Source: Takifugu bimaculatus (Eukaryota; Chordata; Actinopteri; Tetraodontiformes; Tetraodontidae). From it: 64,000 bases of DNA. The stretch spans positions 628,550 to 692,549 of the forward strand of contig CP034986.1 of the NCBI GenBank assembly GCA_004026145.2, given 5' to 3'. The notes under the pieces are model-generated. The model was given only the letters and a program-made list of their open reading frames with translations. It had not been told where the DNA came from and did no database searches. Below, in pieces: positions 36,501-47,037 of this stretch (its first letter is position 1; each line of letters opens with the position of its first letter). The translations under genes and the position numbers were made by a program.

Positions 36501-37721
36501 CGCAGAAGGTGAACGAGAGCTGGAACTCCCTGGTGGCTCCGGCGGACACCCTCTACAGCTGGGACCCCAAATCCACCTACATCAAGTCTCCGCCCTTCTT
36601 CGACAGTCTGGTAAATCACCCGGATCCTCTCGGGCACCTGCACGAGCGTCCCCTGACCGTGTCCCTCGCTTTCCTCGCCAGTCCATGGAGCTGCAGCCCC
36701 CCAGGTCCATCCTGAACGCTCACGTGCTGCTGAACCTGGGAGATTCCGTCACCACGGACCACATTTCTCCCGCCGGGAACATCGCCCGGACCAGCGCCGC
36801 GGCGCGCTATTTGACCAGCAGGGGGTGAGTCAGGTGTGACACTGAGGGGGGGGGGGTTCTGCGTCGCTAACCTTCTCGCTTCCACAGTCTGAGCCCTCGG
36901 GAATACAACTCGTACGGCTCGCGGCGAGGCAACGACGCCGTCATGGCCAGGGGCACGTTCGCCAACATCCGGCTCTTTAACAAGTTCCTGAACAAGCAGG
37001 CGCCGCAGACGGTGCACCTGCCGAGCGGAGAGACGGTCAGCCCCCCCCCGCACACCCCCGCGCCGCTCCCGGGGACCCGGAATGTTTCACCGTGCGTCTC
37101 CGCCTGTGTGTCTCCCCGCAGATGGACGTGTTTGACGCCGCGGAAAGATACCAGCAGTCCGGGTTTCCCTTGCTGATCCTGGCTGGGAAGGAGTACGGCT
37201 CCGGCAGCTCCAGGGACTGGGCCGCCAAGGGCCCCTTCCTGCTGGTGAGCTTTCACCACGCTGTAGATCTTCAGCCTGGATCGACTGAGCGGTCCCATTG
37301 AGCTTCCTTCTAAATTGTGGACGGTATCGGTGTTTCCAGGGTATCAAGGCCGTGATAGCCGAGAGCTACGAGCGGATCCACCGCAGTAACCTGGTCGGGA
37401 TGGGGGTGATCCCTCTGGAGTACCTGCCATGGAGACACGGCCGAGAGCCTGGGTCTGACGGGCCGAGAGCGCTACACCATCCTCATCCCCGAGAAGCTCA
37501 CGCCCAGGATGGTCCTCCAAGTGCAGGTTTGTCAGGCCGGGCGCTCTCGCGTTTGAATCGCTGCGCAGGTGTGTGACGCGCACTTCCCGTGTCTTCCCTC
37601 GCAGCTGGACGACGGAAAAACGTTCCGGGTCAGGATGAGGTTCGATACCGACGTGGAGCTGACCTACTTCCACAACGGAGGCATTCTCAACTACATGATC
37701 CGCAAGATGTCCCTGGGCTAA
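33447..37721 (+). CDS. aco1: Cytosolic aconitase / iron regulatory protein 1
   Basis: With a 4Fe-4S cluster the protein isomerises citrate to isocitrate in the cytosol; without it, it binds iron-responsive elements in mRNA. Twenty coding exons: 33447-33555, 33655-33823, 34004-34141, 34218-34287, 34355-34538, 34603-34742, 34820-34991, 35061-35161, 35233-35349, 35455-35614, 35683-35818, 35902-35986, 36075-36231, 36308-36432, 36506-36610, 36682-36824, 36888-37035, 37122-37244, 37340-37526, 37605-37721. After removing one extra base near 37428 (after EYLP), they total 894 codons, close to the 889-residue human protein. Cluster ligands are visible as ITSCTNTSNPS (exon 10) and YGCMTCIGNSG (exon 12). 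DSHTTMIDGLGVLGWG, VPCCSGPKRPQDR and SRDWAAKGP are also intact, so both activities are expected. It starts MSGSEKNPFQHLVEPL and ends YMIRKMSLG. An AATAAA lies at 38293-38298. Confidence 0.96.
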
Positions 37722-38310
37722 CGCGCTAACACAGAGAGCGCCGCAGGTCTGGGAGTAAGCCAGACAGCAGAAGAAGAATTCAGTAACCTCTCCGTGCCTG
37801 GTACCTGGTACCTGGTACCACCCAGAACCACGTCTCCTCAGAGACTGCTGCTAATTCCTGTGTGAGGCCAGGGTGTCCCTGGTTGTTCCAGGACAGTTGG
37901 CCAGAGTTTCACACATCAGTTATGGTTATATTTATGATCAGATCCGTTATCTCAGAGGCCATTGATGTAAGGCCTCCCCCTCGCCTGCAGGTGGCAGTAA
38001 TGAGCCGGGACCGAAACTCTTCACCTGTAATCATAAATGATAAAGAATTGCACTGCAGAGCTTTGGTGGAATAAACTATGTAATTGGGAAGTTCCAGAAT
38101 GGACCAGTGAGGACTGTTGGTGGTAATGCTGTCGATGAACGCTGACACCTTCACATCCCTTCAGAAAATGTAAATATTAGATTCATTCCAGCCTGTTGAA
38201 TGTGAGCGACTGCCTTCATCCTTCAGTGTTTGTCTGCCATTGTCATCTTCCCGTCTATTCCTGTCTCATTCCTAACATCCGTCAAGCCTTAAAATAAACC
38301 AACTCTGACT
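37722..38310 (+). other. aco1: aco1 3' UTR
   Basis: Non-coding sequence between the aco1 stop and just past the AATAAA at 38293-38298. It starts with a triple ggtacct direct repeat near 37800. I did not recognise an iron-responsive-element loop (CAGUGN) in a convincing stem. Confidence 0.6.
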
Positions 38311-40478
38311 ATTAGACTGTTGTTTCTGCTTTATTACACCTGTAATATACAGGTGGTTTGCCTGTCTGGGACATGTGACCTCCCTCTTCGGGGTTGTTAG
38401 GGTTCATTCAAACCTTTGGAAGTCGACTGCCTCATGCTGCGGTTAATCTGGCTGATTTTAAACATGCAAAACCACATTTCGCACTTATGTATTTATTAAA
38501 ATCTTGCAGGAATTAAATCAACCACCAGTCACGCTTCCGTAGCTGAAAGGGTTTAGATAAGCCTTATTCATCGGAAATAGGATTTAAATCATATTATCTG
38601 TCCCCGTTTTAGAAATCTAGATGTTTTTAACCTAGAATTTATTCTCATGGCTGCTCTTTTAATGACAGTTCACTGAAAGAGATCACATCATATAATATAT
38701 TTATCACCTAAATAGCGCCACATTTCCTCGGTCGCCCCCTGCTGGTAGCCTGCGTTACAGCTGTTCAGTACATTAAAAACTGGCCTACGTTCGTATGTTC
38801 ACATGATTTTCAGATCATTTAGGAGCTCTGCTAATAATTGGGTGACTGGTAGTGAAAGGAAAACAGGAGCAAAGCTGTTGTCTGCATTATTTATTGGAGA
38901 AAATAATCATCCGTTGCAGTCATTTAACATGGTTGTTTTTCGGCAGACAGCCTGAAATATAATTAATTCTCTCAAGGGTACATGTGTACACAACTGGATG
39001 ACGGTGCATGTGTGAAAGGTGCTGCAGGGGGAGGAGATCGAGATGGTTCTGAGGTAGAAACAATGAACCGGACGTACAGGTTTGAGGAGCCTCGGGAGCT
39101 TTAAAGTGCACCATGGCAGGGTGATGTTGTCCTGCACATGAACTCATCCCAGTGTCAAACCATCATGCAAGTGAAAGCATCGTGACACGTGTGAAAGTGC
39201 ATGTATGGAGAGCGTGGTATTCTCATAGTCTCCAGACCTACAGTGTGTAAGTATGACATAAAACAGGCAGCTAACAAGGGGAAAAAGATCACATCGTGCA
39301 TTCTCTCAGGTGGTCTCTGCCTCGTGCTACCAGTAAAGGATTATTTACAGTGTGCAAATTCATCATGGATTGTTAGCGCTTCGGTTAGCGCTAGTCCAGG
39401 ACTAATGTAGCTGTGTGGAGGTCTGGTTCCTCCACGGTTCCTCAGATCAGATCTAAAACAGACGAAACTAAACTCGACATGATGCTCGATTCATGCAGCC
39501 TCAACCCTCTTGCTGTTGGGATCTGACCACATCAGCCACATGCTGTTTTAGTCCATTTTAAACACAGATAAAAGAGAAAACACGGGGATCAACCTGTGCA
39601 AACTGCCCAGTTTAAGGAAGAGCATATTTTAAAAAAATGCCCCCGGATCATAACCAAAGCTAGAGATAGAGAAGAGGTTGAAGTTCAACCAGAGGATCAC
39701 AGATACTCTCAGCAGTTAAACACTTCTGACTAAACTATTTTAATATCATTACAATTTTGACCCGGTTGAAAGTTTTAAAACTATGATTGAAGCTCTTTAG
39801 CATTAGCGCATTTTGCACAAAACATTGAGAGCTGTTGGTCCTGCTGGAACTCCAGACTCTTATGAGTTAAACATCTACAGAATCTGGTTTGAGGATCACA
39901 TGATATGGATAAAAGCATCTTCAGGCTCAGTTGTCTGGGTTTAAACAGAGCTAGCAGGCCTATAGCACAAGCTGCTATTCATATCATCTATCGGTGTCAC
40001 TACTGGGAGCATTTACAGAGAGAGAGACTCTCGAACGACCCCAGTGTGGGTTAAAACCAGTGAATAACCAGGACTGGAACACAGCTGGAACTGGGTTCTA
40101 TAAACGGTGTCGTCTGTAGAAAGGTTCAGACGTAAACATGGCTTCTAAATGAGAGGGTGCTCTCTCTCAGCAGCCCTCAAAAGTGCTATGCCAAACGCCA
40201 GCAGTTCGTTTCTGCCACATTGTCAAGGTCAGGACACTTCCTGCTGCGAAGGTCAGAGAGGTGGAAGAATGGGAGCAGAAAAACAAGGCTTGAAGGAACA
40301 GGGACAGGAAACGAATAGGCAGTCACGCTAACGCTAACACTGAAATCACAAACCAACGGTCCCACAGAGGTAGTTATTATGAGGCCACCCTCAACCTCTG
40401 GGCTCCGGACGTCATCACTGCAGGAACACTTTGTTTCAGTGTGGTGTGGCTCCGTCTGCAAACCTCTTCCACAGAAGG
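38311..40478. other. Intergenic region / possible paqr9 3' UTR
   Basis: No gene is recognised. A minus-strand AATAAA (plus strand TTTATT at 38890-38895) could end a long 3' UTR of the PAQR9-like gene on the minus strand. Confidence 0.4.
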
Positions 40479-41625
40479 TCAGTGACATTTCTGCTGGTGC
40501 TCCTTGGCTAGCTGGTCTCGCTGGGGTCCGTAGATGCAGCTGGCACGCCAGGAGAACCAGGCGATGATGGTCACGATGGTGGTCTGGAGGAGGAGCATGA
40601 CTCCATAGGTGGAGGCTGCTGTAGGTCCGGGGAGGCCGGACGGGCCTGCCGGGGGCAGCAGGAGGGCGGGGCTGAGCAGGATGGCCCTGACCTCGGCCTT
40701 GATCATGTACAGCTCGTTCAGGATGGACAGGAAGGTGCAGCAGTGGAACCACTGGTGACTGTGCCCCCAGACGTCGAAGCGGCCCGGCGCCAGTCGCTCG
40801 GGCAGCTTGCTGATGTTGAAGACGGCGGACACCAGCAGCCACAGACAGTGGCGCCAAAAAAAGCCGGAGGCGGGCATCGAAGCGGCAAAGGAGGAGGAGC
40901 CGGCGGAATAAGGCGAGCGGGTGAGGAGGCGGTAAAAGACGGGCGTGGACGGAAACCAGGAGCGGGAGGAGGAAAACCAGAGTTCGGATCATGTAGCGGT
41001 GCTTCCTCCACTTCTGCCGAGTGATGCTGCAGGACAGGACGCAAACGATGGCGACGATGCACGCAGACGGGATGTAGAAGGTCTCAAAGAAGACGCTGAA
41101 CTGGGGGATTGCATAGGCGGAGGTGGGAGCCTCCCGGGAGTCCTGGTCCAGATCCAAACCAGCAGGAGCCACCGTGTCCAGCAGCCCCGCTCGAGGGTGG
41201 ATGTAGTAGAAGTAAGCTAGGGAGGAGCCCACCGTGTAGGCGCTGATGGTGCCGTAATCCACAAAGAAGCAGACTTCCCTCACCACCAGGGACATGGAAT
41301 TGAGAAGGTGGGCCATGCTGCTGCCCATGAGCAGGCAGAAGACCCCGATGAAGTAGGTCCACAGCGGGTAGAAGAAGGGAGCGTCGCTCGGCGGCGCCCC
41401 CTCCCACCCAAACACCTCCACAAAGTGGTAGGAGAAGATGAAGACCGGGACAAAGTGCGTCCAGAAGTTGCCCGTCTCGTTGGTGGGCCTGAAGGCGGAC
41501 AGGAAGCAGTCCTTCAGGCTGTAGTTGGGGAAGCGGTAGCCGCTCAGGATGAAGTTCTCGATCACCCGAGGCGGCACGTCCGTGTGTTTGAGCAGAGGTA
41601 ACGGCTGGCTGCATCTCAGAAGCAT
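40479..41625 (-). CDS. paqr9: PAQR9-like membrane progestin-type receptor, one frame break
   Basis: PAQR proteins are seven-helix membrane proteins with a conserved zinc-type His/Asp site; the class II members bind progestins. The reading is a single exon, as in PAQR9, from MLLRCSQPLPLLKHTDVP at 41625 to DQLAKEHQQKCH at 40479. It spans about 381 residues after correcting one extra base, against 377 for human PAQR9. Motifs in order: FILSGYR, PTNETGNFWTHF, SMAHLLNSMS, FFVDYGTISAYTVGSSLAYFYY, SKLPERLAPGRFDVWGHSHQ. The frame changes between about 40950 and 40990. Upstream frame ...MIRTLVFLLP continues correctly as PVFYRLLTRSPYSAG and FFWRHCLWLLVSAVFNISK one base shifted. A GTG-led extension to 41649 is possible but has no support. 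PAQR9 is my closest recollection; another class II member is possible. Confidence 0.75.
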
Positions 41626-41781
41626 GGCGGCCACGGATCGCCCCCCCACCCGGACGCTTCTTATGGCTTGGCTGTTGGGTTTATTGCAGATCGCAGGAAG
41701 AGAAAGAGTTTGAAGGATCTCTTCTTCCGTGCTAAGGCACCTTTGAGCTCAGCTCCACTCAGCTGTCCGCTCATCCAAACA

Positions 41782-41803
41782 GGGGGGGGGGGGGGGGGGG
41801 GGG
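41782..41803. repeat. Poly-G tract
   Basis: About 22 consecutive G, 160-180 bp upstream of the PAQR9-like start codon. The true length is uncertain. Confidence 0.85.
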
Positions 41804-42802
41804 CAGAGTCCAAAAGGCCACCTACGAAGTTATTGGCTCCTTTGGGTTTCCTGTTGGCTGCCGTGCAAAAGTCACGTCCATCTCTGTCCTTCACCTACTT
41901 TGCATAGTCTCTGTGGTCACGCTCTTAGAGCACGCACGCTTCTGCAGCAGCAAATAAGAGTGAAGGTCACTGATCACTGAGCTGGCCTACAAAGCTGAGC
42001 GGGTCCCTGCAGAAGCTCCTGGACACGTAGGACGTGGAGGTCATGCTGAGTCCACCGCTGACAGAATCATCTGGGTCCATGTCCCGGGTCCCTCTGCTCC
42101 CATCCCTCGGCTCTGAAGGACGCTGCCAAGCGGATGTCTCCCGAGGGCTGCACTTTCAGCATGCACGCGCTCTCTTAGCGCAAGGTCACGCAAAAAATTC
42201 AATAAATAAAACATCCACAATCCCGCGATTCCACGCGCGTACATGCTCACGGAGGTCCTAGTGTGTGTGTGGTGGCAGCTCGGTGGATCCGCGAGCCGGC
42301 GGAGCCGCAACCTGCCGGCATTTCACCCAGACGCTGCTCCAAGGATTTGACAACTCCGACTGTCAATCACCGAGTACGCAACAGCCGAGTTCCGGTCTAG
42401 GAGTTTCAGAATAAAAGTCGACTGTGCTTTATTTCGCCTTTATGCTGGCTATTAAACGACCGAAACGCAGACAGCTGGTTGTTACTGTGTGGTTCGTTTA
42501 TGACTTCATGAAGCACGAGGCACCACCGTCGTTCCAAAGGAACAAATTAATCGGACGAAGTCGAAATTAAAAAAATAAAAAATTAATTTGAAGTTATATT
42601 TGTTTCCGGAGCGGTGCTGCTGCAGTTCGAGAACTAAGTGTCCCTTTAAAATGTTGCGGGTCCGTTTGTATGTTTGCATCCCATTAGCCAGGGTGGGAGC
42701 CTTTCAGGGGGCTGGAAGTAATCCGAGCCGAGCCGAGCCGAGCCGTGTTTCTCGTGTTACAGTGCGTGCGGTGAAGTTTAATCCCGCTGAGAGCCCGACC
42801 CC

Positions 42803-42865
<63 letters not shown>
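42803..42865. repeat. (CA)n microsatellite
   Basis: Perfect CA repeat of about 31 units. Confidence 0.95.
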
Positions 42866-42867
<2 letters not shown>

Positions 42868-43100
42868 TTTCATGACATTTTACGACATAATACTTTTTTT
42901 GCCGGGTTTCATTAAGAACCTTCACAACCATGAAGCGCACCACAGCTGCAGAGCCTCACATTTGTAGAAGATAAACTAAAGGAGCATTAATTTTAGTCAT
43001 GTCAAAAATATACAAACATGGATATTGGCCATGTGTTGACTGTCAGCCATTCTTGTCTACGTCTCCCTTTTGTGAGTGAAAAGCTGTATTTGTCTTGCTC

Positions 43101-43176
43101 CATCCATCCATCCATCCATCCATCCATCCCATCCATCCATCCATCCATCCATCCATCCATCCATCCATCCATCCAT
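43101..43176. repeat. (CCAT)n microsatellite
   Basis: About 19 CCAT units, interrupted once near 43129. Confidence 0.95.
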
Positions 43177-43986
43177 TCTCTCCTTTCTCTCCCTGCAGCC
43201 ATTAACATTGTGTCCAGATGTCAGGAAGTCTTTCAGGCAGCATTTTAGGTGGTGGTGGGGTAGTGAGTGGAATAAGAAACAGACCAGTTCAGCAGAATGG
43301 GGGAGGGGGGGGCGGTGCCATCTGGCTAAAGATAGTGAAATATTTGTTTTTATGGGATTGTAATAGATAAGATAAGCTTTAAATATACTTCCTGATTGTA
43401 CCAGGCAGGAACATTTTGTGTGCTTAATGAATTCTCATAATAAAACCGCTATAAAAGCTGACAAATAAAATCCTTAGCCATGTCATTAAAAAAACCAATC
43501 ACTTTAATGGAGGTACAAAAATCAATGAAAACAGAAAAAATAGCTAAAGAAACGCTGCTTTCTGGGCAGACCCATGTGGTCTCTAAAGGTTCCAGGATTC
43601 AGACCTTACATGTGCAAATGGGTTTGTCCTGGTCTTCTCCCACAGTCCAGAGGGAGCAGCTTGATCGGAACAGTCCTAAATTACTAACAGGAAATGACCC
43701 TCTATTACACTCAGAACCGCGAAAACAGAAGAGAGAGCAGACGCTGAGGAAGCAGCAGCGTGTGAAGAAAAACAACAGGATATGGACAGGAAGTGGAGAC
43801 TTCTTCTAACTTCAAACCCCAACAATGACAATGGTGCAAACAGGAAGGACGTTGTGTCCACATGGAGCAGGAGTTACTCAAACATCACACCTCTGCAGAC
43901 AGAGGTGGAGATATGAAAGCTCAACCCCTCACAGTCATGATGGTGGGGTAGCACTTCACCATGGCGTGTATGTTAGAATGCGTCCA

Positions 43987-45647
43987 CTAGTGTGTTGTTG
44001 TGTACACTAGTGTGCAGTAGTGTGTTACAGTACTGTGTGTTGTGGAGTCTTCCTCTGGTTGGCTGCAGTAGTGTTGTATGTCCTCGCTCATGTACTTTAC
44101 TGTCTGATCACAGTACGGGACTTTTTTCCGCATGTGTCGACGCTTCTTGGAGGACACGTCCTTGCTCCTCAGGCTGTGGCCACTCTGCTGCAGACGGTAG
44201 GTCTTCCTCGCCTGGATTCTCTCCTTCTCCAGGACCTCCTGTGTCATCCAGGATCTCCAGGCCTGGAATCTGACTGATGACATACTGCCTGGAGAGGCAG
44301 CAATAACATTGTTGAATCGAATACCAACAGTGAGATAATCAATTACACACTGAAGTATCTGTTGGTATCTGTCTCTAATTAGGGTAATTATTTACATTCT
44401 GTATTGAAGTAATGTTTCAGGTTCTAAATATTATAAAGCTGCTGTTATTAGAAGCTAATTCAGAGCATTTCTGACATTTAATACACATGAGTACATTTCT
44501 AATTTAATTTAATTTCTTGGAGCCACTTCTTCTTTTGCAGTATTATTTGAAATATTAATGTATTGAAATCAAAGCAGCATTTCCTTAAGTTAATTATTAT
44601 CAATTTGTCTTTCCTCTCTGGCTGTTTCTTACACTGTGTAACCACATGAGGGCGCTGCAGCGCGATGTCCACGCTGCTACACTTGTGTCTGGTTTCTGGA
44701 GTAGCAGAAGAAGAAACTAAAGTTTTCCAGATTCCTAGTATTTTAAAGTCTAGAAATTCTAAATCTGTTGAAGCATAAATTCTGAATACTGCTTCCAGGA
44801 ATACAATTCATTCATTCATTCATTCATTCATTCATTCATTCATCTCTGAATGAAGGTGAAGGGGTCACTGGTCAGGATGAGCTGGTTTACTACCTGTAGT
44901 CTGTGTACTGAGTCAGACTTCCTCCGTTGAAGTAACTGGGCGCTGCCTCGTTATTCATCATACTGAGGATCCTGAATTAGGTGGGAAATTGTCACACATG
45001 AGGGTCTGAGCATCAACGCATCCGCTCACGCAGGTGAAAAAGAGCCTCTCACTTTATATTCGGGAATTTCGGCGGATTTCCTCCACAAAGACGGGCAGAT
45101 TGTTGAGCTTGTTCTTGTTGATGTAGAGCGTGGTCACGCTGGGCATGTAGGGGAACTTGATGTGAGACGTGTAGTGGTTTCCGTCCAGAATGAGCGTGCT
45201 GAGCTTCTGCAGCTGGCCCAGCAGAGCCGGGTTCCAGTGAGGACCGAGTGAAGGAGAGAAGAGGGGGTCGAGGCGGAGCGCGGCACCCAGGAGGTCAGAC
45301 ATCCACACTTAAAACATCTAACCTCAAACTGATGGAACAGCTGTTAACCTCGGTGATCTCATTATTACTGGAGCTCCCTGAAGCTTTAAAACTAAAAAAC
45401 AGCCACATTACGTATAACGGTTTTACTAAGGATTGATGTGAATTCTTTGCTACAGTGTTTCATGCCTGATATTTAAATTTCTATTATTCCAACCTCTTTC
45501 TGGCTGACTGGATGCTGACAGTCCCTAATAAAAAGGATACTCCTCTAGCAGATTGTAGCTCAGGTCGAGGACTTCTAGGGTGTCTGTCTGGGACAGGATG
45601 GCATCGTAGGGAATTTCTGTCAGGCCCTGGTAAGCAAAGGAATACCA
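43987..45647 (-). CDS. Small leucine-rich-repeat protein (LRMDA-like), 3' part
   Basis: Exons on the minus strand: 45647-45541 (YSFAYQGLTEIPYDAILSQ then TLEVLDLSYNLLE), about 45236-45053 (LQKLSTLILDGNHYTSHIKF, PSVTTLYINKNKLNNLPVF), 44971-44894 (ILSMMNNEAAPSYFNGGSL) and 44284-43987 (YVISQIPGLEILDDT, EVLEKERIQARKTY). Three LxxLxLxxN repeats are followed by a capping motif, as in small U2A'-type LRR proteins. The closest match I recall is LRMDA/C10orf11, not firmly. The C-terminus is basic (RSKDVSSKKRRHMRKK). One base appears missing near 45066 and one extra near 44239. The exon 45647-45541 ends in GTATCCTTT, a U12-type donor; its acceptor was not resolved. No 5' exon was found, although an ATG within the run upstream of 45647 (MDHQTSGLHSQSGQSGFQW) could be the start. 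The function is unknown to me. Confidence 0.65.
44807..44843. repeat. (ATTC)n microsatellite
   Basis: Nine ATTC units in an intron of the LRR gene. Confidence 0.9.
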
Positions 45648-47037
45648 CTGGAAACCTGACTGGCCGGACTGGCTGTGAAGGCCTGAAGTCTGGTGGTCCA
45701 TTGCAAATGACCCCCCCTTACCGGGGTGACGGCACTTGAAGGACACTCAAAGGACACTTGAAGGACACTGTGTTGGGTGGGGGGGGAGTCAGAAAGGGAG
45801 TGTCGCCAAAATTAGCAAGAAAATGAGCATGTCTAATTCACAATTCAAAAGTTCTCACAATATGAAGGCTTCAGTCCCATATTCTCAAATGAACCGATAA
45901 CAGATCAATGAACACCAATAAACATTGTTTTTGTAGCAGCTTTATGTTCAGTAGAACTTCTGCACCAACATACTTCTGCACACCTCAACAGGATCAGTCC
46001 AACATGTTTCTAGATATTAGCAATAAAAAGAGAAAAACATGCTGAAGACAATCTGTTTTTCATTGATAAAGACCATATCACCATCTCATTCAATCCAACT
46101 TCCCTCTCTCATAGAGTTTTTTTTATCACCACAGCATTGAAACATGAGGCTCTTTATTCTGGGTGACCCGGAACATTTTCATTTCCTGAGATCAATTAAA
46201 TTAAAACAACACGTTGACCCATTTATTCATCAAACTAGTCAGAGCTTCACCAAAAACACACTAATCTACCCAGATGCAGAATTCACGGCAAAGCCTGAAA
46301 GAAATACCTGGAGATTGTGTCCAGTCAGTCCGAGCCTCTTTGTTTCCTTTCAGCGCCGCTACAGAGCGGTTACAGCAGACGTTGAGAACATTTCAACTGC
46401 ACTCAGCCGGCAGAAGAGCTGCTGTCTGTTTCCTTCCTGCAAACCTCTGAGAAATTCCTCCCAGCTCCTATAAAAGGCTCCCTTTCATACTGCATCTGCA
46501 GATCACATGGGGGATAATCAGATTACTAACCTACTGGCCGCAGATCCCTCAGCATCAAGCACCAGCGTGGGGTTCCAACGGAGGAAGACCAGGGCAGCGG
46601 TCTTCAGCAAGCATGAATAAAGCAACATTTTCGTGCATGATTATAATTCCTGAGGGCAGAAAATAAAATTCACACGCATCATCTATATCTTTACGGGTGT
46701 TCCATGTTCTGAGTGTGAGGACAGACCCAGCTGAGTCTCATGACACCCTCGGGCCTGATTTTAGCATCCCCTCTCCCCCCCCTATCTGCCCTCCCTCACA
46801 CCCTTGAGGCTTGTGCACTGCCTTGGGTCTTCACATGTGGGAGGAAATCATCTGATGGACAGCTGTGAACATGCAACCTCATGAGCTCAACAACTGTTTA
46901 ATTCAGTCACATTTAAGTTAAAACAACAGAGATTATAAATAACGTAGCTGCTGGTTCGTGTCCAAATACAGAATTACACAAATACACAAATACAGAAAGT
47001 TGGCGAAGGTTCAGCGTTAAGCCTTGTGTCTCTTGTG
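45648..47037. other. Region between LRR gene and frem1
   Basis: I expected 5' exon(s) of the LRR gene here but recognised none. No other gene is seen. The frem1 transcript should end here; no canonical minus-strand AATAAA was noticed close to its stop. Confidence 0.5.

Larger units (their letters stand above)
41626..43986. other. Region upstream of paqr9 and downstream of the LRR gene
   Basis: No further coding exon was recognised. It holds a poly-G tract (41782-41803), a CCGAG run near 42722, a long (CA)n (42803-42865) and a (CCAT)n array (43101-43176). Confidence 0.6.

Noticed and set aside
41308..41601. Plus-strand frame opposite the PAQR9-like gene
   Set aside because: It is a mirror of a GC-rich coding region; the minus strand carries the conserved receptor motifs.
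43002..43363. Open frames around the (CCAT)n array
   Set aside because: They encode only the repeat (Ile-His-Pro-Ser or Met-Asp-Gly-Trp) and stop outside it.
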